DNA of 64,000 nucleotides from Bacillus pseudomycoides (GCF_002582035.1 NZ_NUQE01000005.1:78173-142172); one strand, 5' to 3'; counted from the first letter of the stretch, positions 7,742-18,148 are shown. The notes: a model not told the origin generated them from the letters alone. A program made the numbers and translations.

Positions 7742-9568
7742 ATGACATATCGGCAGAGGCTATCGTTATTGCTTTTTGTGGATTCATTCATTGTATTAAG
7801 TGCAATTTTCTTTAGTTATTTTTTTGTAAATGCCAGTTTCCACGTTATTACATTATCGTCAGTAATTAGTTCTATAACTTTACTACTTAGCCATCATTTT
7901 TTTGCTTTCATTTACAAGTTGTATAAAAAGGCGTGGGAATATGCAAGTATAGGGGAATTATTAATTATTTTTAAAGCTATTACATTTTCTATTATCACCA
8001 CAGCTTTTGTGCAACAAGTAATGATACATCAGATATACTTTCGTTTGCTTGTTGTAACTTGGATGATTCATATTTTATTAATTGGAGGATCACGTTTTGT
8101 TTGGCGGATGTATAGAGATGCATATTTTAAAAAGGGTGATACGAAAAAGAGAACTTTAATTATTGGCGCTGGTTCTGCAGGAACAATGGTGGCAAGACAA
8201 TTGCTAAAGAACAATGATACAGAATTATTACCTGTTGGATTTATTGATGATAATGTAAAAAAACATAATCTTGATATTCTGGGTATTCCAGTAATTGGCG
8301 GGGTGAATCGAATTGAGCATGCTGTTCAAAATCTGAATATAGAAAGTATTATAATAGCAATTCCTTCACTGAGTAAAAAAAGGTTGAACTCCATTTTTAA
8401 AGAGTGTTCAAAGACAAAAGCGAAAACTCAAATTCTTCCTATGCTAGAAGATTTAGTAACAGGAAAAGTTTCAGTTAATGAATTTCGTGATGTTCAAGTA
8501 GAAGACTTGTTAGGCCGAGATCCGGTTGAATTAGATATGAATAGCATTTCAGAATACTTAACCGACAAAGTTATTTTAGTGACTGGTGCTGGTGGTTCAA
8601 TTGGCTCAGAGATTTGTAGACAAGTTGCAAAATTTAATCCGAAGCAATTAATTTTATTAGGTCATGGCGAAAACAGTATTTACTCTATTGAAATGGAATT
8701 GAAAGAGTTATATGGTAGCACGAAGATTACATTTATTTCAGAGATTGCAGATATACAAGATAATAAGAAGATGATGTCGGTGATGAACAAATATCATCCG
8801 CATGTTGTCTATCATGCTGCTGCCCATAAACATGTACCATTAATGGAACATAATCCAGAAGAAGCTGTAAAAAACAATTTAATTGGAACGACGAATATTG
8901 CAGAAGCAGCAAGCTGGCATGATGTAGAGACGTTTGTCATGATTTCTTCTGATAAAGCAGTGAATCCAACTAGTGTCATGGGAGCAACGAAAAGGCTGGC
9001 TGAAATGATTATTCAACAGAAAGATAAAACGAGCCATACAAAGTTCGTTGCTGTTCGTTTCGGTAATGTATTAGGAAGCCGCGGGAGCGTGATTCCGCTA
9101 TTCAAAAAACAAATTCAAAAAGGCGGACCAGTTACAGTTACTCATCCAGATATGGTTCGTTACTTTATGACCATTCCAGAAGCATCAAGACTCGTTATAC
9201 AGGCCGGAGCTTTAGCTAAGGGTGGAGAAATTTTTGTGTTAGATATGGGTGAACCGGTAAAAATTGTCGATCTCGCTAAAAATTTAATCAAACTATCAGG
9301 AAACTCTATAGAAGAAATCGGAATAAAATTTACTGGAATGAGACCCGGCGAAAAGCTTTTTGAAGAGTTGTTAAAAGATGATGAAATCAATGAACAACAA
9401 ATTTATCCGAGAATTTATGTAGGAAAGGAAACTAATATTTATATAGAAGAAATTGAAAAAGTCATTTCTACATACTCTGAATGGGATAAAGAGGAATTGC
9501 GAACAAAGCTATTATATTTAGCTAATAATCATGATATCTCAAAAATACCAATATCTATCTCTGGTTAA
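7742..9568 (+). CDS. epsC: EpsC/CapD-type membrane nucleotide-sugar 4,6-dehydratase
   Basis: The 608-aa protein has four N-terminal membrane segments (about residues 1-120), a Rossmann domain beginning GAGSAGTMVARQLL near residue 140, and a second SDR domain beginning VTGAGGSIGSEI near 281. The expected catalytic YxxxK appears as MGATK after SSDKAVNPTS; methionine in the tyrosine position is typical of the long membrane-bound WbpM/CapD group. The family converts UDP-GlcNAc to the 4-keto-6-deoxy sugar, the first step to bacillosamine-type sugars. The ATG at 7742 follows GGGGGAAGG. An aminotransferase that could act next is encoded at 32555. Confidence 0.88.
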   Translation: MTYRQRLSLLLFVDSFIVLSAIFFSYFFVNASFHVITLSSVISSITLLLSHHFFAFIYKLYKKAWEYASIGELLIIFKAITFSIITTAFVQQVMIHQIYFRLLVVTWMIHILLIGGSRFVWRMYRDAYFKKGDTKKRTLIIGAGSAGTMVARQLLKNNDTELLPVGFIDDNVKKHNLDILGIPVIGGVNRIEHAVQNLNIESIIIAIPSLSKKRLNSIFKECSKTKAKTQILPMLEDLVTGKVSVNEFRDVQVEDLLGRDPVELDMNSISEYLTDKVILVTGAGGSIGSEICRQVAKFNPKQLILLGHGENSIYSIEMELKELYGSTKITFISEIADIQDNKKMMSVMNKYHPHVVYHAAAHKHVPLMEHNPEEAVKNNLIGTTNIAEAASWHDVETFVMISSDKAVNPTSVMGATKRLAEMIIQQKDKTSHTKFVAVRFGNVLGSRGSVIPLFKKQIQKGGPVTVTHPDMVRYFMTIPEASRLVIQAGALAKGGEIFVLDMGEPVKIVDLAKNLIKLSGNSIEEIGIKFTGMRPGEKLFEELLKDDEINEQQIYPRIYVGKETNIYIEEIEKVISTYSEWDKEELRTKLLYLANNHDISKIPISISG

Positions 9569-9625
9569 ATGGCTGTGAAAACTGTACCTTAATTGAAAAT
9601 ATAGTTGAATGGGTGTGTGATCTAA

Positions 9626-10780
9626 GTGTCTAAGAAAGTGTTGTTTTGTGCAACAGTAGACTATCATTTCAAAGCATTTCATTTGCCATATATGAAATGG
9701 TTTACAGAGCAGGGCTGGGAGGTACATGTTGCTGCAAACGGCAATATAGAGCTTCCGTATGTAGATGAAAAATACGACATTCCTATCCAAAGATCACCTT
9801 TTAAACTGCAAAACTTTCATGCATACAAGGAGCTTGCATCAATCATCAATAAAAATAAGTACAGCATCATTCATTGTCATACACCTATGGGAGGAGTACT
9901 TACCCGCTTAGCTGCAAGAAAAGCAAGAAGACAAGGAACAAAAGTGATATATACAGCTCATGGATTTCATTTTTGTAAGGGTGCCCCACTCATAAACTGG
10001 CTTGTATATTATCCAATTGAAAAAGGACTAGCTTCTTATACAGATTGTCTCATAACAATCAATAAAGAAGATTACAATCTTGCCGTGGATCATCGCTTTA
10101 AAGCAGTGTGCATTGAGCACGTTCATGGGGTAGGGGTCGATATAGAGCAATTTAGACCGGTAAAAGAAGTGCATAAACGCAATATAAAGATGCAGTTTGG
10201 TTATAAGCCAGACGATTTTTTAATGTTTTATGCTGCAGAATTTAACAAAAATAAAAATCAGCAATTGTTGATTCATTCGTTAGCTTTAATAAAAAATGAA
10301 GTTCCAAACGCAAAGCTTTTACTTGCAGGAAATGGCCTATTAATGGAAAGTTGTAAGATACTAGCTGGTCAGTTAGGAGTTGCCGAGATGGTGCATTTTC
10401 TCGGTTATCGAACTGATATTGCTTCATTATTACCAATGTGTGACCTTGCTGTTGCATCTAGTCTGCGTGAAGGATTGCCGGTTAATATTATGGAGGCTAT
10501 GGCTTGTGGTCTTCCAGTTGTAGCTACTGATAATAGGGGACATAGGGAACTTATTATCAATAATGAAAATGGTTGGATTATAAGTCATAACAATCTAGAG
10601 GAGATGTCCGATAAGATAAAATACCTTGCTCAAAATCCTAATTTGAGTATTCAGTTTGGGAAGACAGGGCGTATTATGATTGAAAATAAATATGCCATTA
10701 ATGAAGTATTAGAAGAAAAGAAAGACATTTATGCTATGTTCACGGGTGAAACGGAGGAGTTAAAGTGGGCTATCCATTAA
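9626..10780 (+). CDS. GT4 glycosyltransferase (EpsD-like)
   Basis: This 384-aa retaining GT-B enzyme has an acceptor half with HCHTPMGGVLTRLAARKA and a nucleotide-sugar half with LREGLPVNIMEAMACGLPVVAT, the EX7E motif that holds the donor. It lies third in the order kinase-EpsC-EpsD, as in B. subtilis eps. It is cytoplasmic or membrane-associated and adds one sugar to the lipid-linked repeat unit; donor and linkage cannot be read from sequence. The start is a GTG at 9626 behind a GGGTGTGTGA stretch. Its end overlaps the next gene by 16 nt. Confidence 0.82.
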   Translation: MSKKVLFCATVDYHFKAFHLPYMKWFTEQGWEVHVAANGNIELPYVDEKYDIPIQRSPFKLQNFHAYKELASIINKNKYSIIHCHTPMGGVLTRLAARKARRQGTKVIYTAHGFHFCKGAPLINWLVYYPIEKGLASYTDCLITINKEDYNLAVDHRFKAVCIEHVHGVGVDIEQFRPVKEVHKRNIKMQFGYKPDDFLMFYAAEFNKNKNQQLLIHSLALIKNEVPNAKLLLAGNGLLMESCKILAGQLGVAEMVHFLGYRTDIASLLPMCDLAVASSLREGLPVNIMEAMACGLPVVATDNRGHRELIINNENGWIISHNNLEEMSDKIKYLAQNPNLSIQFGKTGRIMIENKYAINEVLEEKKDIYAMFTGETEELKWAIH

Positions 10781-11874
10781 GGATATTACACGTAGTTGTA
10801 AATATGAATCGAGGCGGGGCTGAAACTCTAATTATGAATTTATATCGAAATTTAGATCGATCTAAAGTCCAATTCGATTTTCTGACTTGCAAAGAAGGCG
10901 TGTTCGATGAAGAAATAGTAGAGCTAGGCGGAAAAGTTCATAGAATTCCATATATTACAGATGTGGGGCATATGGGATACATGAAAGCTTTAAACACTTT
11001 CTTTGCGACTCATAAAGAATATAGCATTGTGCACTCGCACATGGATAAAATGAGTGGATTTGTACTCCGTTCAGCTAAAAAAGCAGGTATACCTATTCGA
11101 ATTGCTCACAGTCATAGTACGAGCAGTGAGGGCGGTGCTGCAGCAAAAATGTATAAATGGTACGCTGGGAAGTTTATTTTATCATGTGCAACACATTTGC
11201 TAGCATGTTCGAATACAGCTGCCCAGTGGTTATTCACAGATAAAGCAACTGCAGCTAGAATCGTAAAGAATGGGATTGAATATGATAAATTTACATTTTC
11301 TCCAGAAATTAAAAAAGAAGTAAGAGAAGAATTACGAATTCATCAGGATACTTTTGTAGTTGGGCATGTCGGAAGGTTTGCACATCCAAAAAATCATTCC
11401 TTTCTTATAGACGTATTTGCGCAATTAATCAAGTTAAAACCGAATTCTATTCTTCTATTAGCGGGAGATGGCCCCCTTCGCTCAAATATTGAAAAGAAAG
11501 TAGAAGAGCTGAATTTAAGAGGTAGTGTAAAGTTTCTTGGAATACGAAGTGATATAAATCGGTTACTTCAAGCATTTGATGTATTTGTATTTCCATCTAT
11601 TTATGAGGGCTTGCCGGTTACTCTTATAGAGGCACAGGGAGCTGGATTACCATGTCTTATATCTGATGCTATCACGAAGGAAGTTGATTTGGGAATAAAT
11701 TTAGTTGAACATTCCCCTTTGACTGACACAACAATATGGATAGAAAAAATAAAACATATAGTAACCAGGAATTTATCAAGGAATGTATCAAATCAAGCAT
11801 TATCACGAAAAGGATATGATATAAAACATACTGCAGAATTAACCCAAGATTTTTATTTTGCAATATCGAGGTGA
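10765..11874 (+). CDS. GT4 glycosyltransferase (EpsF-like)
   Basis: This 369-aa GT-B enzyme begins LRILHVVVNMNRGGAETLIM, the classic GT4 N-terminus with the glycine-rich loop, and carries HSHMDKMSGFVLR in the acceptor half and IYEGLPVTLIEAQGAGLPC (EX7E) in the donor half. The GTG start at 10765 follows GGAGGAG with a 7-nt gap, inside the tail of the previous gene. Close relatives occupy the epsF position in Bacillus EPS operons. Donor and acceptor are unknown. Confidence 0.82.
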   Translation: MGYPLRILHVVVNMNRGGAETLIMNLYRNLDRSKVQFDFLTCKEGVFDEEIVELGGKVHRIPYITDVGHMGYMKALNTFFATHKEYSIVHSHMDKMSGFVLRSAKKAGIPIRIAHSHSTSSEGGAAAKMYKWYAGKFILSCATHLLACSNTAAQWLFTDKATAARIVKNGIEYDKFTFSPEIKKEVREELRIHQDTFVVGHVGRFAHPKNHSFLIDVFAQLIKLKPNSILLLAGDGPLRSNIEKKVEELNLRGSVKFLGIRSDINRLLQAFDVFVFPSIYEGLPVTLIEAQGAGLPCLISDAITKEVDLGINLVEHSPLTDTTIWIEKIKHIVTRNLSRNVSNQALSRKGYDIKHTAELTQDFYFAISR

Positions 11875-11879
11875 GTCAG

Positions 11880-12773
11880 TTGAAAAAGTTAACGGTTTTT
11901 ACCCCGACTTATAACAGGGTGTACTGTCTTCACAATTGTTATGAGAGTCTGAAGCGTCAAACATGCAAGGAGTTTGTATGGTTAATTATAGACGATGGTT
12001 CTAGTGATCATACAAAAGAGTTAGTGAGCAACTGGATTGCTGAAAATCGTATAGAAATAAGATATCACTGGCAACAAAACCAAGGTATGCATGGTGCTCA
12101 TAATACAGCGTATGAGATGATCGACACGGAACTAAATGTATGTATTGACTCTGATGATTACATGCCGGATGATGCCGTAGAAAAAATTCTTTCTTTTTGG
12201 GAGAAACATGGAAGTGATGAAGTCAGTGGCATAATTGGACTTGACTCGTACACAGATGGACGAATCATTGGTTCGAAGTTACCAGAGAATATTAAACGCT
12301 CAACACTTTTTGATCTCTATAATAAGTATGGTGTAACGGGTGATAAGAAACTTGTATATCGCACGAAATTGACGAAGAAGTATCCGTACCCAGTTTTCAA
12401 AAATGAAAAATATGTAGGACTAGCATATAAGTATTATATGCTCGATCGGCAGTACGAGATGTTACTGATGAATGAGGTCCTTTGCTGTGTTGAATATTTG
12501 CCTGATGGATCATCCATGAACATGCTAAATCAATATCGTAGAAACCCAAAAGGCTTTGCTTTTTATCGGAAGGAGCTTATGAATTTGCCATTTGTAAGTC
12601 AATCTTTTAAATATCGACAGGCTATTCACTATGTATCTAGCAGTCTTATATCAAAAAATAGAAGGTTTATGAGTGATACGCCGTGTAAAATCCTTACATT
12701 TTTCGCTATTCCGCTTGGAATGATGCTGTATTATTACATTACAACAAAAACAAGAATTACAGAAGTAACATAG
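11880..12773 (+). CDS. GT2 glycosyltransferase
   Basis: The 297-aa protein has a GT-A fold: TVFTPTYNRVYCLHNCYESL at the N-terminus, IIDDGSSDHT, and the DXD-type CIDSDD near residue 85 that binds metal and nucleotide sugar. Its C-terminus has one hydrophobic segment that may anchor it to the membrane. The start is taken as the TTG at 11880, which follows GAGGTGAG; a GTG at 11871 in frame would overlap that site. It is embedded in the EPS operon between the EpsF-like transferase and the polymerase. The sugar is unknown. Confidence 0.8.
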   Translation: MKKLTVFTPTYNRVYCLHNCYESLKRQTCKEFVWLIIDDGSSDHTKELVSNWIAENRIEIRYHWQQNQGMHGAHNTAYEMIDTELNVCIDSDDYMPDDAVEKILSFWEKHGSDEVSGIIGLDSYTDGRIIGSKLPENIKRSTLFDLYNKYGVTGDKKLVYRTKLTKKYPYPVFKNEKYVGLAYKYYMLDRQYEMLLMNEVLCCVEYLPDGSSMNMLNQYRRNPKGFAFYRKELMNLPFVSQSFKYRQAIHYVSSSLISKNRRFMSDTPCKILTFFAIPLGMMLYYYITTKTRITEVT

Positions 12774-12805
12774 AAATTTAGTAATATGTTGAAAGGAAAT
12801 AACCA

Positions 12806-13867
12806 ATGACTATACTTTGGATGAATCTTGCTATAGTATTTATGTTTTCTTTTTTTGCAAGATATTTTGCTATGCCTGTGACTATGGGTCCTACAGTGAT
12901 AAAGCCAAATCAGTTTCTGATTTTGATGGCTACTCTATCTCTTGTATTGGTATCTGGTCTTCGAAATACTATCGGAGATACATACTTTTATATGCATGCG
13001 TATACCGTTACTGATTTCAATTGGGAATATATTAAAAACAACAAAGACATGGGATTTAATATTTTTCAAATGATTTTACAAAAGTATACCGATGATCCTC
13101 AGGTCCTGGTTTTTATTACAGCATTGATAACAAATGTACTAATCGTATTCATTCTATATAAGTATTCAAGGTTAATTGATTTAAGTTTATATGTCTATAT
13201 CACATCTGGGATGTACTTAGTATCAATGAATGGGATTAGGCAATATTTAGCTGCAGCTATTGTTTTTGCTGCCACTAAATATATTCTTGATGGTAATTGG
13301 AAAAAATATATTCTCATTGTTTTGTTTGCATCAACATTTCATGAGAGTGCGCTTGTTCTCATACCAATATATTTTTTAATTCGAAGAAAGGCTTGGTCAG
13401 CAACAACGTTTATCCTTATTTTTTTAGCGGTGCTTATCGTGATAGGGTTTAATAAATTTTCAGAAGTTTTCTTTGCAGCGATAGGGGATACTCAGTATGG
13501 TCATTACAAGGATTTTCATGAAGGTGGTGCTAATATCCTTAGGGTTGCTGTTGATGCCGCACCGCTCATACTTGCGTACTTTGGTAGGGAAAGGCTTAGA
13601 GAACTTTTTCCACAGAGTGATTATATTGTAAATATGGCATTACTGGGTGCAGTTTTTATGCTTATTTCAACACAAAATTGGATTTTTGCAAGGTTTGCTA
13701 TTTATTTTGGATTATACCAATTAATATTGATTTCTTGGGTTGTAAAGCTGTTTACTGAAAAGGATCAGAAGTTTGTCTATTATGCAATTGTAGTATGTTA
13801 CTTTGTTTATTTTGTGTATGAGCATGTAATTACTTTGAAGATTATTTATAGGAGTAGTTTTTTATGA
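12806..13867 (+). CDS. EpsG-family polysaccharide polymerase (Wzy-like)
   Basis: The 353-aa protein is an integral membrane protein with about ten segments. The first loop carries GLRNTIGDTYFYMHAY, which matches the conserved GxRxxxGxDxxxY pattern of the EpsG/Wzy polymerase family. Such proteins join flipped lipid-linked repeat units on the outer face of the membrane. The start ATG at 12806 is preceded by GAAAGGA. Its presence with a Wzx flippase (21683) and a Wzz/kinase pair makes this a Wzx/Wzy-dependent EPS locus. Confidence 0.85.
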   Translation: MTILWMNLAIVFMFSFFARYFAMPVTMGPTVIKPNQFLILMATLSLVLVSGLRNTIGDTYFYMHAYTVTDFNWEYIKNNKDMGFNIFQMILQKYTDDPQVLVFITALITNVLIVFILYKYSRLIDLSLYVYITSGMYLVSMNGIRQYLAAAIVFAATKYILDGNWKKYILIVLFASTFHESALVLIPIYFLIRRKAWSATTFILIFLAVLIVIGFNKFSEVFFAAIGDTQYGHYKDFHEGGANILRVAVDAAPLILAYFGRERLRELFPQSDYIVNMALLGAVFMLISTQNWIFARFAIYFGLYQLILISWVVKLFTEKDQKFVYYAIVVCYFVYFVYEHVITLKIIYRSSFL

Positions 13868-13910
13868 TATCCCTTCTTTATAGAAATCTAAAAGTAAACA
13901 AAGGAGGTTC

Positions 13911-14654
13911 ATGTTGAGAGATATGGAAAAAATTCCTCGCATCATCCATTACTGCTGGTTTGGAGAAAAAGAAAAACCCGACATAGTTAAAAGATGTATA
14001 GATAGCTGGAAAAAGAATTTATCGGAATATGAAATAAAAGAATGGAATGAAAGTAACTTTGATATAGATTGTAATTCATATGTAAGAGAGGCTTATGAAT
14101 TGAAAAAGTTTGCGTTTGTAAGTGATTATGTACGGGTACATGCTTTATATAATTTTGGTGGAATTTACTTGGATACTGATGTTGAAGTTTTTAAATCCTT
14201 CGATGACTTACTGTATCATAATTCATTTTGGGGGTTTGAACAAGAGAACTATATAGCTACGAGTACAATAGGAGCAGCTAAAGGAAATAAGCTAATAAAA
14301 ACATTTTTAGACTCGTATGAAAAGAAGAGCTTCATGAAAGCGGATGGAAGCTACGATGATTTGACCAATGTAGCTATCGTAACTGAGTTACTGAAAAACA
14401 TAGGGCTAAAAGTGAACGGAGAATATCAGGAAATAGAGGATATAGGAGCCTTTTATCCGCAAACATACTTTTCACCATATGATTATATCAATTGTAGAAA
14501 ATTTATAACGGAAAACACATATGCAATGCATCATTTTTATAAGAGTTGGTTGCCAACAAAAGCGAGATTAAAAAGTAACATAAAGATAATAGTATCTAAA
14601 ATTATAGGTGGAGAAAATATAGCTAGAATTAGAAAATTAGTTTCAAGAACTTAG
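13911..14654 (+). CDS. GT32-type glycosyltransferase with DXD motif
   Basis: The 247-aa protein begins IPRIIHYCWFG and carries YNFGGIYLDTDVEVF; the DTD is the metal and nucleotide-sugar binding DXD motif of the GT32 family (Och1-like and capsule transferases). It probably adds one sugar to the repeat unit. The start is uncertain: AAAGGAGG sits 3 nt before the ATG at 13911 and 6 nt before a TTG at 13914, so initiation at 13914 is possible. The stop is followed 9 nt later by the next gene. Confidence 0.82.
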   Translation: MLRDMEKIPRIIHYCWFGEKEKPDIVKRCIDSWKKNLSEYEIKEWNESNFDIDCNSYVREAYELKKFAFVSDYVRVHALYNFGGIYLDTDVEVFKSFDDLLYHNSFWGFEQENYIATSTIGAAKGNKLIKTFLDSYEKKSFMKADGSYDDLTNVAIVTELLKNIGLKVNGEYQEIEDIGAFYPQTYFSPYDYINCRKFITENTYAMHHFYKSWLPTKARLKSNIKIIVSKIIGGENIARIRKLVSRT

Positions 14655-14663
14655 GAGGCGAAA

Positions 14664-15860
14664 ATGAAAACTGTATTAATAGCCTCTTTTGACATGGAAG
14701 TTGGAGGCGTAGAAAGAAGCTTAATAAGCATGCTTGAGAACTTTGATTACAAAAGGTATGCTGTTGATTTGATGTTATATAGGCATCAAGGTGATTTCAT
14801 GGATTTAGTTACGAACAAAGTAAACTTATTAGATGAAATTTATCAGTATACAACTTTTAGAAAATCAATAGGCGAAATTTTTAAAGATAAACAGTATAGT
14901 ATCGGAGTAGCGAGAATTTTATCTAGGATAAATGCTGATTTTATAGGAAAAACAAAAAGAATGACAGAACCAGGATATTATCAGATGCAATTAATGTGGA
15001 AGTATGCTTTACCATTTCTTCCAAAAATAGATAAGGAATATGATGTAGCCATTAGTTATTTGTGGCCACATTATTTCGTAGCAGATAAGATTAGAGCTAA
15101 AAAGAAAATAGCATGGATTCATACAGATTATTCTACAATAGAGCCAGATATAAATATGGATTTAAAAATGTGGAATAAATTTGATCATATTGTAGCTGTA
15201 TCAGAAGCATGCAAAAATTCGTTTTTAAAAAAATATAGTAAATTAGAAAATAAGGTTGTTGTAATAGAAAATATTACTTCTCCAGAGTTTATTAGAAAAA
15301 TGGCTAATGAAAATATAGAGAACCCTATGACTAACGATAACAGATTTAAAATTATCACAGTGGCCAGGTTGTCTCATGCAAAAGGAATTGACAATGCTGT
15401 CAGAGCATTAAGGATGTTAAAAGACAAAGGCCATGATGATATTGCATGGTATGTTATTGGATATGGGGGAGATGAAACGATAATCAAAGACTTGATAAAA
15501 GATTTGAAACTTGAGGATGATTTTATGTTACTAGGGAAACAAACAAATCCATATCCATATATGCAAGAAGCTGATTTATATGTGCAACCATCTAGGTACG
15601 AAGGAAAGGCTGTTACAGTAGGAGAAGCTCAGATACTCTCAAAGCCAGTTATAATAACGAATTATACAACAGCAAAAAGTCAGGTAAGTGATGGGTTTGA
15701 TGGATATATTACAGAATTGTCTATTGAGGGTATAGCAAACGGGATCGAAAAGTTGTATAAGGATTCTATTATGAGAAAAAAGTTAATGGATAATTGTAGT
15801 AAAACAGATTATGCCAATAATTATGAATTAGATAAGTTGTATGAAAACATGGATAGCTAA
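14664..15860 (+). CDS. GT4 glycosyltransferase, paralogue 1 of 4
   Basis: This 398-aa GT-B enzyme has MEVGGVERSLISML near the N-terminus and NPYPYMQEADLYVQPSRYEG followed by KAVTVGEA in the donor half. The NPYPYM...DxYVQ...EG block is shared with the genes at 16947, 19267 and 20479, so the four descend from one ancestor. The ATG start follows AGGAGGCG. It is an expected EPS repeat-unit sugar transferase; this copy has the most divergent EX7E region (EGKAVTVGE), which suggests a different donor. Confidence 0.82.
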   Translation: MKTVLIASFDMEVGGVERSLISMLENFDYKRYAVDLMLYRHQGDFMDLVTNKVNLLDEIYQYTTFRKSIGEIFKDKQYSIGVARILSRINADFIGKTKRMTEPGYYQMQLMWKYALPFLPKIDKEYDVAISYLWPHYFVADKIRAKKKIAWIHTDYSTIEPDINMDLKMWNKFDHIVAVSEACKNSFLKKYSKLENKVVVIENITSPEFIRKMANENIENPMTNDNRFKIITVARLSHAKGIDNAVRALRMLKDKGHDDIAWYVIGYGGDETIIKDLIKDLKLEDDFMLLGKQTNPYPYMQEADLYVQPSRYEGKAVTVGEAQILSKPVIITNYTTAKSQVSDGFDGYITELSIEGIANGIEKLYKDSIMRKKLMDNCSKTDYANNYELDKLYENMDS

Positions 15861-15912
15861 AGTGAAACGACGTATTTAAAATTCGAAAATACAAATTCGA
15901 AAGGAAGTAAAG

Positions 15913-16950
15913 ATGGCTCCAAAAGTAAGCATTGTAGTACCTGTTTATAATAGTGAGAAGTATTTATCGGAATGTCTAGAAAGTATACTCAATCAAACTT
16001 ATACAAACATTGAAGTTGTAATTATAAATGACGGCTCAACTGATCAAAGTGAAAAGATAGTTAATAAATATAAAATGAAAGACGACAGAATAGCGTATTA
16101 CTATCAAGATAATTGTGGACCATCGGAAGCGCGTAATAAGGGGATTTTAAATTCAACAGGAGAGTATTTAACTTTTATTGATTCTGATGATACAGTTGAA
16201 AAATACTATATTGAATTTTTACTAAATAAAATGATCAGCTCAGATGCTGATTTAGTTTGTTGTGGTTATAAAGATATTTCAGAATATGGGGTATTGAATT
16301 GTATAGATTTTAATTTCAATACTAATGTCTCTCTATATTCTTTCATAGATATGGTATGTAAAGGAACAGGGGGGGTTTTGTGGGGGAAAATATATAAAAA
16401 AGAAATAATTATTAATAGCGATTTAAAGTTAGATAAAAATATATTTATGTGTGAAGATTTAGTATTTGTTCTACAATATGCATCTCAATGTCAGTATTTT
16501 TCTTCAATAAAAGAGCCCTTATATAACTACAATAGATGTAATCAAAATAGTATAAGTTCTAACATTTCCATAAGTTATATTCAGAATTATATTACTGTTT
16601 GTAAGAGGATAGATGAGATATTTATCTCTATTAATTTAGGTGAACAAAAAATAAATGAGATAATTACAAAGAGAATTCAAGATCTTGTAATGACATTAGT
16701 GGAGAAACAGAGTATTGAAATAAGAGTTATTGGTATGAAGAATGCCATTGCTAATATAATGAGAATTTTATCTATACCATATATTAAAACACATATAGGT
16801 GAATTTTCAACTAATAGTATTTTTTATAAGCCATATATTTTTTTAATTAAAAACAGGCTTATACGGACAAGTATTATTTATGGAATATATCTAAATACGT
16901 TAAGAAATGTTAAAAGGAGAATAAAAATAGGAAAGCAAGTGAGGGCATGA
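15913..16950 (+). CDS. GT2 glycosyltransferase
   Basis: The 345-aa protein starts with VSIVVPVYNSEKYLSECLES, then VVIINDGSTD, GPSEARNKG and FIDSDD, the ordered motifs of a GT-A family 2 transferase. The C-terminal 100 residues have amphipathic or hydrophobic segments likely to hold it at the membrane. It lies between GT4 paralogues 1 and 2, with a 4-nt overlap to the latter. It most resembles the later GT2 gene at 23608 in its opening motif. The sugar is unknown. Confidence 0.82.
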   Translation: MAPKVSIVVPVYNSEKYLSECLESILNQTYTNIEVVIINDGSTDQSEKIVNKYKMKDDRIAYYYQDNCGPSEARNKGILNSTGEYLTFIDSDDTVEKYYIEFLLNKMISSDADLVCCGYKDISEYGVLNCIDFNFNTNVSLYSFIDMVCKGTGGVLWGKIYKKEIIINSDLKLDKNIFMCEDLVFVLQYASQCQYFSSIKEPLYNYNRCNQNSISSNISISYIQNYITVCKRIDEIFISINLGEQKINEIITKRIQDLVMTLVEKQSIEIRVIGMKNAIANIMRILSIPYIKTHIGEFSTNSIFYKPYIFLIKNRLIRTSIIYGIYLNTLRNVKRRIKIGKQVRA

Positions 16951-18131
16951 AAAAAAAATTGTTATTTGTGATTGATTCGCTAACTATTGGTGGAGCAGAA
17001 AAAAGTTTAATATCTTTATTGAATTTGATAAATTCTTCAAAGTACGAAATTGATTTATTGTTATTTAAAACAGGTGGGGACCTGGAAAGTTATGTTCCAA
17101 AGAACGTAAATATCTTACCAGTTCCAGAATATTTTCGGTATATAAATAATGAAAAAGTCCATCTAAGTAAAAGTGCAATCTATCTTTATTATAGAATTAA
17201 AACTTCTTTAAGTTTGAGAGTAAATAATTACAAGAAAAATTTTTTACATAGTGAGCAAGTAGTGTTTAGAAGTATAAAAAAAATAATAGCTCCAATTCAA
17301 AAAAAATATGATGTAGCTATAGCTTATAGTCAAGGAATGCCCACATATTTAGTTGCGAATAAAGTCACCGCGTCAAAAAAAATAGCTTGGATTAATACAG
17401 ATTATATCAATACATTGTATGACAAAGAACTTGACTATGAATCCTATAAGAAGATAGATAAAATCATTGCAGTTTCTCAGAATACTAAAGAGTCATTAAT
17501 GAATCTTAGAAAAGAATATACCGATAAAGTTGATATGGTTTTAGATATAATAGATCCAAATATAATTTATAAAATGTCCGAAGAAAATGAATTTAATGAA
17601 TTTGACAAATCGTTTGTAAATATTTTAACAGTTGGAAGGCTAGTGGCCGTAAAATCATATAGTACGGCTATTGAGGTAGCTAATTTATTAAAGAAATCAG
17701 GATACAAGTTTAAATGGTTTGGAGTTGGAGAGGGACCAGAAAAAAAGAGGCTTCAAGAATTAATAGATGAATACCAATTAAATGATTGTTTTATATTACT
17801 TGGAAAGAAGGTGAATCCATATCCCTATATGAAGAATTGTGATATATATGTTCAAACATCTGTAAAGGAGGGGTTTGGTCTTACTGTATGTGAAGCTAAG
17901 ATATTAAAAAAGCCCATTGTATGTACTAATTTTTTTACAGCTAAAGAAATCATTGATCATAATGTAGATGGCTTAGTAGTAGAACAAAATATAAATAGTA
18001 TATACAATGGAATAAAAAAGTACTTAGATGATATTAGTTTTAGAGAAAAAGTAATAGCAGAATTAAATTCTAAAGAACCTTATAGCTCGGTAAATCAATT
18101 AAGTAAATTCTATGGACTGATAGAAAATTAA
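16947..18131 (+). CDS. GT4 glycosyltransferase, paralogue 2 of 4
   Basis: The 394-aa protein begins KLLFVIDSLTIGGAEKSLIS and has NPYPYMKNCDIYVQTSVKEG followed by FGLTVCEA, the donor-binding EX7E motif. It shares the NPYPYM block with its three paralogues. Its ATG overlaps the stop of the GT2 gene by 4 nt and its end abuts the pyruvyl transferase gene, so it is translationally coupled on both sides. Base composition is very AT-rich, like the whole 14-25 kb stretch. Confidence 0.82.
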   Translation: MKKKLLFVIDSLTIGGAEKSLISLLNLINSSKYEIDLLLFKTGGDLESYVPKNVNILPVPEYFRYINNEKVHLSKSAIYLYYRIKTSLSLRVNNYKKNFLHSEQVVFRSIKKIIAPIQKKYDVAIAYSQGMPTYLVANKVTASKKIAWINTDYINTLYDKELDYESYKKIDKIIAVSQNTKESLMNLRKEYTDKVDMVLDIIDPNIIYKMSEENEFNEFDKSFVNILTVGRLVAVKSYSTAIEVANLLKKSGYKFKWFGVGEGPEKKRLQELIDEYQLNDCFILLGKKVNPYPYMKNCDIYVQTSVKEGFGLTVCEAKILKKPIVCTNFFTAKEIIDHNVDGLVVEQNINSIYNGIKKYLDDISFREKVIAELNSKEPYSSVNQLSKFYGLIEN

Positions 18132-18148
18132 TGAGTGGTGATGATGAA

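Noticed and set aside
13872-13890. CTTCTTTATAGAAATC before the GT32 gene as an operator
   Set aside because: Lacks the GTTC/GAAC ends and lies in the middle of a tightly packed operon.
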